Assembly (NCBI GenBank): GCA_032871835.1
Contig: CM065295.1
Coordinates: forward strand, 43,770,360 to 43,834,359
Direction: 5' to 3'
Origin: Dipteronia dyeriana
Lineage: Eukaryota; Streptophyta; Magnoliopsida; Sapindales; Sapindaceae
DNA length: 64,000 nucleotides
Shown here: positions 1-12,361 of the stretch, piece after piece
How positions within the stretch are numbered: position 1 is the stretch's first letter
Layout: each line of letters opens with the position of its first letter
Position numbers and translations under genes: made by a program
Notes under the pieces: generated by a model
Databases searched by the model: none
The model's input: the letters and a program-made list of their open reading frames with translations, nothing else
What the model was told of the DNA's origin: nothing

Positions 1-331
1 CGCATGCAAGGCTGCTAAAAAGGATATCTGGCTCCGTTAATTCTTGATTGACTTGGATGTGGTTCCTAATGCTAATAAGCAGATCACTATCTATTGTGAC
101 AATAATGGTGCAGTGGCTAATTTGAGAGAATCAAGAAGTCATAAGAGAGGGAAACACATTGAAAGAAAGTATCACCTTCTAAGGGAAATTGTGTATAGGG
201 GTGACGTGACAATTACCAAGATCGCGTTAGCAGATAATCTAGCAGATCCCTTTACAAAGGCTCTTCCACAAAAGAGTTTTGATGAGCATCTAGAGAACAT
301 GGGGATGAAAGATATGACACATTTGCTATAG
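1..331 (+). pseudogene. Ty1/Copia family A RNase H, C-terminal end of an upstream element
   Basis: This is the last part of a Copia pol gene whose body lies left of the window. The frame shows the Copia RNase H signature with the YCDNNGAVAN block near position 95, the KHIERKYHLLREIV block near 158, and the terminal ADNLADPFTKALPQKSF block near 229, followed by a stop at 329-331. A TAA at 38-40 interrupts the frame where relatives have glutamine. The same stretch recurs at about 8930-9256 in the next element, so both belong to one family. The RNase H would degrade the RNA strand during reverse transcription. The stop makes it a pseudogene. Confidence 0.9.
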
Positions 332-345
332 AGCAAGTGGGAGAC
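331..345 (+). other. Polypurine tract of family A element
   Basis: The purine-rich run GAGCAAGTGGGAGAC ends directly at the TGTTGGG start of the LTR. The same run ends at 9271 before the next LTR. In the family this is the primer site for plus-strand DNA. Confidence 0.8.
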
Positions 346-3300
346 TGTTGGGATTATGCTCGATAGCAATAGTGTAATAATGTATTAAACAATCTTTTCA
401 TATTGATAAAGTGATTTCTAGTTTAACAAATCTTATAGCATTTATATTTTAATTATTATAATTGTCGAAAGTAAATAATCATAAGGTCAAAAGACTATGA
501 GAAAAGAAGAATTGTTCATACATCTAGATATATATGAGGTAGACAAAATTCTTTAGTTAGTCGTGAATAATATTCACAACTTAAGATAAAGGTTAGGCGT
601 CTTTATCTTGTTAAAGTTGTAGATTCTTTTGCTAGCATTTGAGTGGGATCAAATGTGTTATGATGAGTCAAAAATCATCAAAGTGTGGTGTCTCTGGGTA
701 AAAGAATCTAGTGCACTGGGTGCATTCAATTGGATCACAATGAAATAGTTTATCTATAACCGTCAATGGATAAAAAAAATTCATTTGAAGACAATCGGAG
801 AGTCTATCTCAATCCTGAGATAAATGATGGACTTATGGTTGCAAGTGTTATCATTTGAGCTATCAATGAGTACAATTATATAGCAAAGTCTATCCTCGAT
901 AGTTTGGTTGTTTTCATTTGTTAATCGACAAAGGACTTCATTTATAGATATGGACATCGTGACTCCATTTATTAAATGAGAGTAGAATATCATCATATGG
1001 ATGTTTTTAGGTATTGGATATTAAATTCTATTGTTTAGTTTTCAATAGTGTCTATTAAAACATGGCTTCGGGACAAGTGAAAATATCCATGTTCAAAATG
1101 TGGTCATATGAGTAAATATAGTAACTTGGAGAGCTATAGGGGGTCTATGAGCTCTTGGCGATTACTGGTATTCTTCACAAGGATACACTTTCTCCAGTAA
1201 GATTGTCTAGGGTATGAATGAGGGATAGTAACTTATTCTATCTTTATTTAAGAGTTCAATTTTAGTTCTTTAGTGAAATGAACTAAAATTAATAGATCAG
1301 ACTTAAGTGAATCAATTGTCAATTGTGATTGGGTTGTGTCTATTACAGTTTAAATTTAGATAGCCCGCCAAGATCCCCAATCCGCACAAACTTTCATGGA
1401 TCACTTTATATATTCTACGGACCAATTTGGAGGTTCATCTAGAATCGTATTGAGGCTTGTGGACTTTTTTCTTTTTGTAAGAATGGGTCTAGTTCACATG
1501 TGGACTATTTATTAAGGTCCATTGGATTTAATAAAATAAGAAAAATAATATATATACCTATATATTGTTATAGGCGGCAAGGCTAATTTATAAAAGCCTC
1601 AATATATTATTTTTCATTTTATTATTTAATTAAATGGAAATGAATTAATTTGGTAATTAATTAATTATTTAATTAAAAGTCAAAATCTTTTTCCTAGTAG
1701 GAGATGGTCTCCTAAAATTATACTGTTGTTGGTAGTATAATTAATATTAAATACTATATTTGATAAGTTGATTAATAAAAGAAATTATTTATCTAATCAA
1801 TTAGGAAGTTTTTAATATGGTTATAAATACACTATTGAGTTGGATGAGGAGTCTTGGTGTATGATGGAATTCTTTTTTGAAATGAATTCTTAACCACCAA
1901 GTAAATCCACCTAAGGAAATGATTCTTAACTACCAAGTAAATCCTTCTTAGGAAAAGATTAAGTCTCCATTAAGATTGTCTAGGGTATGAATGAGGAATA
2001 TTAACTTATTCTATCTTTATTTAAGAGTTCAATTTTTGTTCTTTAGTTGAATGAACTAAAATTAATAGATCGGACCTAAGTGAATCATTTGTTGATTATG
2101 ATTGGTTGTGTCTATTGAAGTTTAAATTTAGATAGCCCGCCAAGATCCCCAATCCACTCGAACTTGCATGGATCACTTTATATATTCTACGGACCAATTT
2201 AAAGGTCCATCTAGAATTGTATTGAGGCATGTAGACTTGTTTCTTTTTATAAGAATGAGTCTAGTTCACATGTGGACATTTTATTAAGGCCCAATGGATT
2301 TAATAAAATAAGAAAAATAATATATATATATACCTATATATTGTTATAGATTGCAAGGCTAGTGTATAAAAGCCTAAATATATTATTTTTTATTATATTA
2401 TTTAATTAAATGGAAATTAATTAATTTGGTAATTAATTAATTATTTAATTAAAAGTCAAAATCTTTTTTTTTAGTAGAAGATGGTCTCCTAAAATTACAC
2501 TATTGTTGGTTGTGTAGTTAATATTAAAGACTATATTTGAAAAGTAGATAAATAAAAGGAATTATTTATCTAATCAAATTAGGATGTTTTTAATATGGTT
2601 ACAAATACACTATTGAGTTAGATTACGAGTCTTGGTGTAGGATAGAATTCTTTTTTGAAAATGATTCTTAACCACCAAGTAAATCCATCTACGGAAAGGA
2701 TTCTTAACTACCAAGTAAATCCTTCTTAGGAAAAGATTAAGTATCCATTAAGATTGTCTAGGGTATGAACGAGGAATATTAACTTATTCTATATTTATTT
2801 AAGAGTTCAACTTTAGTTCTTTATTGGAATGAACTAAAATTAATAGATCGGACCTAAGTGAATCATTTGTTGATTATGATTGGGTTGTGTTTATTAGAGT
2901 TTAAATTTAGATAGCTCGTCAAGATCCCCAATCCACATGAACTTGCATGGATCACTTTATATATTCTACGGACCATTTTAGAGGTCAATCTAGAATTGTA
3001 TTGAGGCTTATGGACTTGTTTCTTTTTGTAAGAATGGGTCTAGTTTATATGTGGACTTTTTTATTAAGGTCCATTGGATTTAATAAAATAAGAAAAATAA
3101 GAATAATAATATATATACCTATATATTGTTATAGGCGGCAAGGCTAATGTATAAAATCCTAAATATATTATTTTTTATTTTATTATTTAATTAAAAGTCA
3201 AAATCTTTTTCCTAGTAGGAGATGGTCTCCTAATATTATACTATTGTTGGTAGTATAATTAATTATAAGTAGATAAATAAAAGGAATTATTTATCTAGTC

Positions 3301-4107
3301 AAATTAGGAATTCTTTAATATAGTTACTAATAGTCTAATGAGTTGGATTATGATTCTTGGTGTAGAGTATAATTCTTCCTTGAAAAGATTTCTTAAATAC
3401 CAAGTAAATCTACCTAAAGAAAGGATTCTTGTCAATCAAGTAAATCATTATTAGGAGAAGATTTATGATCTTATATATATCACCTCATAATTTTTGGCCA
3501 GCCCAAGGATTTTATGAGCAAATTTTCGGGCAAGCAATGTGATTTTCTAAGAGAGATTTCGGCCTAGCAAGAGAGAATTTTGTGGGAGAAAAAGTTAGTT
3601 TTTTTATCAAGACAAAATTCGATCAACTCATAAATAAAGGGTGTAGAATTTGGCCAATGAGAAGAGAAAAAAAAATGAACGTTTTTGTTTTTGATAGTAC
3701 ACTAGTATCCTTTACATCAAAAGGGTTTTGTGTATGAAATCAAATCGGGTTCACGCGAGTTTCAATCAATTAGATTGACAATTCACAAGTAATCGGACTT
3801 TCTTTAATTTTTCTCTTGGAGGATAATTGTAACTAACAAAGAAAAAGATTTTATTTGTTTCCATCCTCAGGTATAAGAAAGGGAGCTCACACTCCTAGGT
3901 GATTCACGTTCGTGATTGGATTGAAGGATCTTGCGGATTCTATTCGGCGCTAGTTCAATCATCACGAGAAAAAGATATGATACTTATTATATACATCAAT
4001 TAATCTAGGGTTAAGGTTCTTGTTATTATAAAGGGAAATTTTTTTATTAGTACTGACACCCTAATTTAAAATTATATTCTTGCTTTCGCGACGCGATTTT
4101 CCCTACA
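346..4107 (+). mobile_element. Family A LTR (3.76 kb, expanded form), shared by two Copia internal regions
   Basis: Starts TGTTGGGATTATGC and ends CCCTACA, with the polypurine tract before it and a tRNA-Met type primer binding site just after. A second copy at 9272-11504 is 2233 bp. The first 855 bases have exactly the same spacing in both copies. The extra ~1.5 kb here comes from two extra copies of an internal block. A third, related copy starts at 52473. It acts at once as the 3' LTR of the element entering from the left and the 5' LTR of the element on the right. Confidence 0.92.
1201..3470 (+). repeat. Three tandem copies of a ~775-bp block inside the LTR
   Basis: The phrase GATTGTCTAGGGTATGAA starts copies at 1201, 1974 and 2752 (periods 773 and 778). 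Each copy carries the same order of landmarks: a GATCCCCAATCC stretch, an AT-rich segment with TATAAAA (1589, 2365, 3150) and the AACTACCAAGTAAATCC motif. The third copy has a small internal deletion near 3190. The LTR at 9272-11504 has one copy (from about 10127). This is probably unequal recombination or template slippage within the LTR. Confidence 0.9.
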
Positions 4108-4109
4108 AT

Positions 4110-4122
4110 TGGTATCAGAGCC
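4110..4122 (+). other. Primer binding site (initiator tRNA-Met type)
   Basis: TGGTATCAGAGCC lies two bases after the LTR end, the classic plant Copia complement to the 3' end of initiator tRNA-Met. It primes minus-strand DNA in this family. Confidence 0.9.
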
Positions 4123-4663
4123 TGGTTGTACCCTTGATTAATTGATGTATGTGTACGTGAATCCTTTTCTTTTATTGTATATATGCATGTTTTAGAATGA
4201 GATGACACTCTAGGTATTCGTATATATATTTACATTGGAATGTATGGATATATATATGTTTTATATGTGGATTGTTATTGCTTAATTTTGGTCCTAGAAT
4301 TTCAATGTATTTTGTTTTGGGATTGTAACAAGATGGGTGGCCTATCATCGCTATAATTTCCTTCTTCGTAGTTGCTAAATTTTTATTTATTTTGCTATTG
4401 TTGCAAAAATACTGCTCTATATTGTAATAAAAAAAACTGCAGTATTTTTTTATTTTAAATTCTTCTGTAATACATTTAAGTATCGAAGACTCGAAGGTTT
4501 GAAGAATTGGGAGCAACAGGAACAAGTTCAGGACCGTGCGAGCCGTAGCAACAAACATGCGTGCTAAGAGCACATGACCACATTTGTTGTGGCATGGGCT
4601 GCGCACGGCAGCCCTTTAGATACCATGGGCGGCGCATGGTAGCCTTTTATGGGGTTGTGTCAT

Positions 4664-4750
4664 GCGCACGCCCATGGGTAGGGGCCAAGGGTGAGCACGC
4701 CCATGGGTAGGGTCCAAGGGTGCGCATGCCCATGGGAGGCAGCCAAGGGA
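4664..4750 (+). repeat. Three 29-bp tandem repeats in the element leader
   Basis: Three units of 29 bp with the core GCACGCCCATGGG and ending CCAAGGG, GC-rich in an otherwise AT-rich element. They lie in the untranslated leader between the primer binding site and gag. The rest of 4123-5526 holds no convincing gene. Confidence 0.8.
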
Positions 4751-5526
4751 ATCCAAATGATGAATATCGTGTGAAGACTCGTTCACCAAGAAAGAAGTTT
4801 TTTGTATTTCAAGACATGTAATTTACTTGCTTTTGTATGATGGACCAAAATTGTAGCAATTTATATTTTTGTAATTAACACAATTTTTGTCGTTGTTTGA
4901 TAACATGTCATATCGAATAAGAGTGTCACTCATATATCTCTTTTGGTATGAACATGCATAGAATGGTTTAGGTATCTAAATTGGCATCTAGATAACTTGG
5001 TAAATCATTCTTTGGAATTTGATCACACGCCTTAAATAATTGAGTGGGAGAATGTGTTTTGGAACACCTACGACCTCCAAGTTTAGTTGAGCTTTATGTT
5101 TCATGTAATAATCTCCCAAGAGGTATTCATGAATGGAATTTAGAAAGATACTTCCTTACATAGATAGTCTAGACAATTAGCCCAAACGATATTTACACCC
5201 AAATGAGGGATATTCGTGAGGGATTATATTGAATGTCGATAGCTTGGTAACACAGTCAATGTAATTTTATTAATATCCTTCCAAGAGTTCTTGTTAATAA
5301 AATTGTAAGGCTAAAATTTAAAACGTTGGTTATTATGTTAACAATCAGGTGGGACCTAGTCTAACTAGTAAATTGTACGAACTCCCAAAGGAGGCATGAC
5401 ATTTATGGGTGTTGGATCACCGTTGAATTTTACGATTGAATTATTTTATTTATAATTCAAGATAAATATTCAAAAGTGCTATATCATGATTATTTACTTA
5501 TTTAATTTTTGTTAATATACAGAAAT

Positions 5527-6250
5527 CATGACCCCATCCCTAATCAAAATCCTAAAAGATAATACTTTCATTGATGATAATTAAGTCACTTGGAAAATGG
5601 AAAATGGAAAATTGGGTAGTTGATGTAAGTTGAAAAACCATAAGTTCGTTCTGTCTATTCCTAAACCACCAAACTAATGAATCTACTTAGGAGTAAGGAG
5701 ATGAGTATCAATAGTGGAAGTCTTCAGATTAGATGGCTAAATGTACGTTACAGTATGGCCATTATCTTCGACGTGTTGCAACAGCAACATGAAGGAATGA
5801 AGACAGTTGCTGATATAATGATGTCTCTATAGGAGATATTAGCTATAAGGTCTAGGACGACTAAGAGAGATGCAGTGACTGGTTTTATGAATCTTTGGAT
5901 GAAACCTGGATAGGCTATGAAAGATCACATGATGAAAGTCATAGCACATCTCAACATTGCTGAACTGAATGGTGCTAAGATATATGGTGAGATGAAAATT
6001 GACATGATTGTCAACTCACTATTAGATTCCTTTAATCAGTTCAAGATGGACAACACCTTGAACAATAAGGAAAACATCTTGCAAGTCCTGATGCAAGATG
6101 ATCAAAGCATCGAGAAAATCCTTGTGTAAGGTAAGGGTTAAGAGATTCATATGGTTAGTAAAGTTGCTTCTGTTAAGACCAGTAGGAAGGTCAAGAAACA
6201 ACAAAAGAAAAAGCAACTTGGGCATAGCCAGAAGGGGTTACTGGGAAAAT
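5527..6250 (+). pseudogene. Copia family A gag remnant
   Basis: Starting at the ATG at 5527, the reading follows a Copia Gag of the UBN2 type: an N-terminal SLIKIL-like stretch, then the stretch DHMMKVIAHLNIAELNGAKI around 5920-5980 and a SLLDSFNQFK stretch near 6025. Frames change and several stops intervene (for example TAA at 5581 and TAG at 5830). After a lysine-rich tract near 6190-6220 the frame breaks. No CCHC zinc knuckle is found where relatives have one. Gag would form the virus-like particle. This copy cannot. Confidence 0.8.
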
Positions 6251-6254
6251 AAAA

Positions 6255-9200
6255 GACTGAATAATAATGAATTTAACTTGCATTTAGGCAATGAAACGTT
6301 GGTGTCTACTAGTGTAGTGGATGATATTAGAATCAATTTAGATTCTTATAGGCATTTAGTTTTAATAAACGTTTATTATGTACCACAATTCAAGAGGAAT
6401 TTAATTTCGGTCTCTTGTATAAATAAATTTGGATATTCGGTTACTTTTAATAAAGGTTTTATTATTAGTAAGAATAACAAATTTATTTGTAAAGGTACAT
6501 TGGAAAACGGTTTATTCTACTTGCATAAAAATATCTCTCACTTGTTAGACACGGAATCAACGAAACCTAATCGTAAAAGAGTAAAATTATCAAAAGATGA
6601 AACCTACCTATGGCATTTGCGCCTAGGTCATAATAACCTTAATAGGATTAAAAGATTGGTTTGTGACGGACCTCTTAGTGACTTAAAGGTTGATGACCTA
6701 CCAACTTGTGTATCTTGTTTGGAAGGTAAAATGGCCTAAAGGTCGTTTATGACCAAAGGCACAAGAGCCATCGAATGTTTAGGATTGATACACATTGATG
6801 TACGTGGACCTATAAGCATTCAAGCTAGAGGTGGATATGAGTACTTTATCACTTTCACATATGATCACTTACGATTTGGCTATTTGTATCTCTTGAGACA
6901 TAAGTCGGATGCTTTTAACAGGTTCAAGCATTTAAAGCTGAAGTTGAAAATCAGCTTGAGAAACGAATAAAAATCTTGAGGTCTGATCATGGTGGAGAAT
7001 ATCTATCTGGTGAGTTTCAGCAATAGCTTATTGATAATGGGATAATTTCTCAGTTTTCTTCACTAGGTACAACTCAACAAAATGGGGTGGTAGAAAGGAG
7101 AAATATAACTTTTTTTTTGTCATGGTTAGGTCTATGTTGAGTTATTCAACTCTCCCAAATTCTTTTTGGGGATATACTTGACAAACCGCTATGTACATTC
7201 TAAACGATGTACCATCTAAGTCGGTTCCTAAAACACCGCATGAGTTGTGGACCGGGCAAAAACCTAATTTACAACACTTAGGGATATTTGGATGTCTTGC
7301 GCATGTGTTAAAAGGAAATACATAAAAGATTGAGTCCCCGTTCAGAAACATGCATATTTGTAGGGTATCCAAATGGAACAAAAGGATATTATTTCTATAG
7401 TATTTCAGATCTTAAAGTATTTGTTTCGACAAATGCTAAATTTCTGGAAGAGGACTATATGAATAGTTTTATGCCTAAAAGTAGAATTGTCTTGAATGAG
7501 CTTTCAGGAGATACAATTCCATAAGAGATTTCACAACCAAGCCCAATTGTAAGTTCCGTACCAACACAAGATCAACAATCTACCATACCTCATCATAGTG
7601 GGAGGGTTAGTGTACAACCCTAGAGATACATCGATCTAAGAGAATCTTTCAGACGACGATGATCTCTATACGTATAAGGAAGCAATGGAAGATGTTGATT
7701 GTTGCCATTGGCAAAAGGTAATGTAATCTGAAATTGAATCTATGTTCAAAAACAAAGTCTGTTCTCTTGTAGACTTACCTAAAGGGATAAAACCCATTGG
7801 ATGCAAGTGGGTATACATGAGGAAAAGAGGAATGGATGGAAAGGTGGAAACCTTTAAAGCTAGATTGGTAGCTAAAGGTTATACACATAAATAAGGTATC
7901 GATTTTGAAGAAACCTTCTCTCTTGTGGCCATGCTTAAATCCATTAGAATACTCTTATCCATTGCGGCATCTCTAGACCTAGAGATTTGGCAAATGGACG
8001 TCGAGTTAGCTTTTCTTAATGGAAGTCTTGTTGAAAACATTTACATGATGCAACCAGAAGGGTTCATTGAAAAAGGCCAAGAGGAATGGGTATGCAAGTT
8101 GCAAATATCCATATATGGATTGATCAAGCATCCAGATCTTAGAACAGAAGGTTCGATCAATCCGTGAAAAGTTTTGGATTTATTCAAAAGCTTGATGAAC
8201 CTTGTGTATACAAAAGGATTAAAGGTGACAAGTTGGTTTTCCTAGTTCTTTATGTTGATGATAAACTACTCATCGGAAACGATGCAAGCGTATTGACATC
8301 AATAAAAGATTGGTTAGCAAAACAATTTGATATGAAGGACTTAAGAGAAGCAAGTTATATTCTTGGTATCCAAGTTATATTCTTGGTATCCAAGTAATAA
8401 GGGATAGAAAGAATAAAATGATTGCATTATCTAAAGCTTCATACATAGATAAAATCATGTCTAGGTTTTCCATGCAAGACTCCAAGAAAGGTATGTTGCC
8501 TTTCAGACATGGAATCAAACTTTATAAGGAACATGTTCCTAAGATTGAGCATGAAGAGCAATTCATAAGTAGGATTCCATATGCATCGGCAGTTGGAAGT
8601 CTCATGTATGCAATGCTCTATACTTGACCAGATATTTGTTTTGATGTAGGCATAGTTAGCAGGTTTCAATCGAAACCTGGTCCTGATAACTGGACGGTTG
8701 TCAAGCATATTTTCAAGTATCTTAGGAGAATGAGAGATTATATGCTTGTACACTCAAGAGGGGATTTTATTCCTGTTGGGTATACAGATTTTGATTTTCA
8801 GTCAGATTTTGACTCCAGAAGATCAACATCAGGATCTGTGTTTACTATTTGAGGAGGGGCAGTCATATGGAGGAGTATCAAACAATCTTGTTTTGTTGAT
8901 TCTACCATGGAAGCCGAGTATGTTGCCGTATGCGAGACTGCTAAAGAGGCAATTTGGATCCGCCAATTCTTGATTGACTTGGAAGTGGTTCCTGATGCGA
9001 ATAAGCAGATCACTATCTATTGTGACAATAGTGGTGCAGTGGCTAATTCGTGAGAACCAAGAAGTCATAATAGAGGGAATCACATTGAAAGAAAGTATCA
9101 CCTTCCAAGGGAAATTGTGCATATGGGTGACGTGACGATTACCAAGATCGCGTCAACAGATAATCTAGCGGATCCCTTTACAAAGGCTCTTCCACAAAAG

Positions 9201-9256
9201 AGTTTTGATGAGCATCTAGAGAACTTGAGGATGAGAGATATGACACATTTGCTATA
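6255..9256 (+). pseudogene. Copia family A pol remnant: GAG-pre/integrase, RT, RNase H
   Basis: In order: a protease-distal stretch and the GAG-pre integrase block WHLRLGHNNLNRI near 6610, integrase zinc cysteines CVSC near 6710, integrase core with DHGGEY near 6988 and NGVVERRN near 7082, RT with QMDVELAFLNGS near 7990 and intact LYVDD near 8250, and RNase H ending 9256. The protease Asp-Ser-Gly motif and the Gag zinc knuckle are missing: gag joins directly to the region after the protease near 6250, which indicates an internal deletion. Many stops and frameshifts follow. Copia order INT-RT-RH is clear. Confidence 0.88.
8351..8390 (+). repeat. Perfect 20-bp tandem duplication in RT
   Basis: CAAGTTATATTCTTGGTATC occurs twice back to back. 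Twenty is not a multiple of three, so it shifts the RT frame just after the catalytic YVDD region. Confidence 0.95.
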
Positions 9257-9271
9257 GAGCAAGTGGGAGAT

Positions 9272-11504
9272 TGTTGGGATTATGCTCGATAGCAATAGTG
9301 TAATAATGTATTTGACAATATTTTCATTTTAATAAGGTGATTTCTAGTTTAACAAATCTTATAGCATTTATAGTTTAATTATTATAATTGTCAAAAGTAA
9401 ATAATCATAAGGTCAAAAGACTATGAGAAAAGAAGAATTGTTCATACATCTAGATATATATGAGGTAGACACAATTCTTTAGTTAGTCGTGAATAATATT
9501 CACAACTTAAGATAAAGGTTGGGCGTCTTTATCTTGTTAAAGTTGTAGATTCTTTTACTAGCATTTGAATGGGATCAAATGTGTTAAGATGAGTCAACAA
9601 TCATCAAAGTGTGGTGTCTTTGGGTAAAAGAATCTAGTGCACTGGGTGCATTGAATTGGATCACAATGAAATACTTAATCTAGAACCGTCAATAGATAAA
9701 AGTTTTTCATTTGAAGACAATCGAAGAGTCTATCTCAATCCTGAGATAAATGATGGACTTATGGTTACAAGTGTTATCATTTAAGCTATCAATGAGTACG
9801 ATTATATAGCATGGTCTATCCTCGATAGTTTAGTGGTTTTCATTTGTTAATCGATAGAAGACTTCATTTATATATATAGATATCATGGCTCCATTTATCA
9901 AATGAGAGTAGAATCTCATCATTTGGATGTATTGAGGTATTGGATATTAAATCTTAACGTTTAGTTTTCAATAGTTTTTATTAAAACATGGCTTCTGGAC
10001 AAGTCAAAATATCCAAGTTCAAAATGTGGTCATATAAGTAAATATGGTAACTTGGAGAGCTATAGGCGGTCTATGAGCTCTAGGCGATTACTGGTATTCT
10101 TCACGAGGAAACACTTTCTCTGTTATGATTGATTAGGGTATGAATGAGGAATATTAACTTATTCTATCTTTATTTAAGAGTTCAATTTTTGTTCTTTAGT
10201 GGAATGAACTAAAATTAATAGATCAGACCTGAGTGAATCATTTGTTAATTATGATTGGGTTGTGTCTATTGGAGTTTAAATTTAGACAGCTCGCCAAGAT
10301 TCCTAATCCACACGAACTTGCATGGATCACTTTATATATTCTACGGACCAATTTATAGGTCCATCTAGAATTGTACCGAGGCATGTGGACTTGTTTCTTT
10401 TTGTAAGAATGGGTCTAGTTCACATGTGGACTTTTTATTAAGGTCCAATGGATTTAATAAAATAAGAAAAATAATATATATACCTATATATTGTTATAGA
10501 AGGCAAGGCTAATGTATAAAAGCCTAAATATATTATTTTTTATTTTATTATTTAATTAATTGAAAATTAATTAATTATTTAATTAAAAGTCAAAAAAAAA
10601 ATCATAGTAGAAGATGGTCTCCTAATATTATACTATTGTTAGTTGTATAATTAATATTAAAGATTGTATTTGATAAATAGTTAAATAAAGGAATTATTTA
10701 TCTAGTCAAATTAGGAAACCTTTAATATGGTTACAAATACTCTAATGAGTTGGATTAGGAGTCTTGGTGTAGAGTAGAATTCTTCTTTGAAATGGATTCG
10801 TAACTACCAAGTAAATCCACCTAAGGAAAGGATTCTTGCCAACCAAGTAAATCCTTCTTAGGAGGGGATTTATGATCCTATATATATCACCTCATAATAT
10901 TCGGCCAGCCCTATGATTTTATGTGCAAAATTTCTACCAAGCAAGGTGATTTTCTAAGAGAGAATTTTGCCTAGCAAAACAGAATTTTGAGGAGAGAATT
11001 TAGATTTTTGCTCTAGACAAAATTCCATCAACTCATAAGTAAAGGGTGTAGAATTCGACCAAGGAGAAGAGAAAAAAAAGGAACATTTTTGTTTTTTATA
11101 GTACACTAGTATCCTTTACAACAACAAAATCAAATCGGGTTCACGCGAGTTTCAATCAATTCGATTGATAATTCACGAGTGACAGGACGTTCTTAAATTT
11201 TTCTCTTGGAGGATAATTGTAACTAACAAAGAAAAAGATTTTGTTTCTTTCCATCCTCAGGTATACAATTAAAAGAAAGGGAGCCCACACTCCTAGGTGA
11301 TTCACGTTCGTGATTGGATTGGAAGATCTTACAGATTCAATTAGACGCTAGTTCAATCTTCACGAGAAAAAGGTACGATACTTATTATATACATCAATTA
11401 ATCTAGAATTAAGGTTCTTGTTATTATAAAGAGAATTTTTTTTTTTATACCGAAACCCTAATTTTAAATTTTATTCAAGCTTCCGCTGCACATTTTTCCC
11501 TACA
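9272..11504 (+). mobile_element. Family A 3' LTR (2.23 kb, single-block form)
   Basis: TGTTGGGATTATGC start after the polypurine tract, CCCTACA end. It holds one copy of the block triplicated in the LTR at 346-4107, including a TATAAAAG at 10515. No coding potential. Confidence 0.92.
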
Positions 11505-12361
11505 CCGACAACTACGCCTGAACAGTATGTTGATCTCCAGATAGATCAACAGATGAATTACCAGTGGATCAGAGAAGGATATTCTCACCTACACTTAGGT
11601 TCAGTTTGAATCATCCTCACCCTATATGGAAGGAAAGGCTTGCCGGTCACTGTCAGAATAGCTCTGCTCAATATGAGCACACAGTTATTGGCACTTGCCT
11701 ATCCACTCTACATACCAGTAACAACCTTTACAATTGTCTTAAAGTACAACTTCAAATTTTGGGAGCACCCATGCTACCAAACTCATACATGGCTACTCTC
11801 CACCATCAGATTGCTTACAGACTTCAAGATCATGCTCTTGATCTCCCTATCCCCAGCTACACAGGAGACACAATTTTTATCACAGCAAAAAGGGAGGATG
11901 AAATTCTGACCATTATATAGATCCCTAAACAGTTGGCCAGAGAGAAGTTTAATGAGGTTATGCCACTTGAATGGATAACTAACTATGAGAAAGCATTTCA
12001 GAATACTACTTCTGTGATTGCTTCTGACACAAAGTGTGTCAAACAAAAAGATGGCTCAATAAAAATAGTTTGTGAGACCATCACATAATCAGAAGCCTCC
12101 TCTAGTACTCTTCCAATATTTCAAGCCCTCGTGATCAGACCAGTCACCTCTGAAGATGACATTCTAATCCATAGCTTTCAAGCTGATAGATCCCCAGTCT
12201 ACACGGATAAAATCAGATGTCACTTCATTTGGGATGTAAATCCTAACATGTGTGATGCAGACTATGAATGCAAAACGTGTCTGAAGGATTACAAAACTTT
12301 TTGTAAACCGTTCTACAAACCTTATAGACCTGATGACTCAAATAGCCCTTGGATAGGGTTA
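11505..12361 (+). pseudogene. Endogenous pararetrovirus, movement-protein region
   Basis: An old integrated Caulimoviridae copy. The translated segment resembles the movement protein at the N-terminal end of the single large polyprotein of Petuvirus/Florendovirus-type viruses: a hydrophobic block with GRKGLPVTVRIALL near 11624, then HHQIAYRLQDHALDLP near 11802. The frame shifts once near 11650 and has in-frame stops at 11918 and 12086. The sequence before 11505 is cut off by the Copia LTR. The reading frame resumes at 14873 beyond the inserted LTR. Family level is fairly sure; genus is inferred from the order of domains and the absence of separate ORFs. Confidence 0.75.

Larger units (their letters stand above)
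346..11504 (+). mobile_element. Ty1/Copia family A element (LTR-internal-LTR), right half of a tandem recombinant
   Basis: 5' LTR 346-4107, internal region 4108-9271, 3' LTR 9272-11504. The left edge is not flanked by host DNA but by the RNase H and polypurine tract of another copy of the same family, so no target duplication can exist there. The right edge meets pararetrovirus sequence at 11505. The whole is best read as LTR-internal-LTR-internal-LTR, of which the left LTR and most of the first internal region lie outside the window. Confidence 0.88.

Noticed and set aside
172..369. Minus-strand frame over the RNase H end (and its twin at 9098-9295)
   Set aside because: It is the mirror of the Copia RNase H on the plus strand; both copies occur only because the element is repeated.
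4172..4606. 144-residue minus-strand frame in the Copia leader
   Set aside because: Low-complexity, Asn/Ile/Tyr-rich translation of AT-rich DNA with no domain; it lies in the untranslated leader of a plus-strand element.
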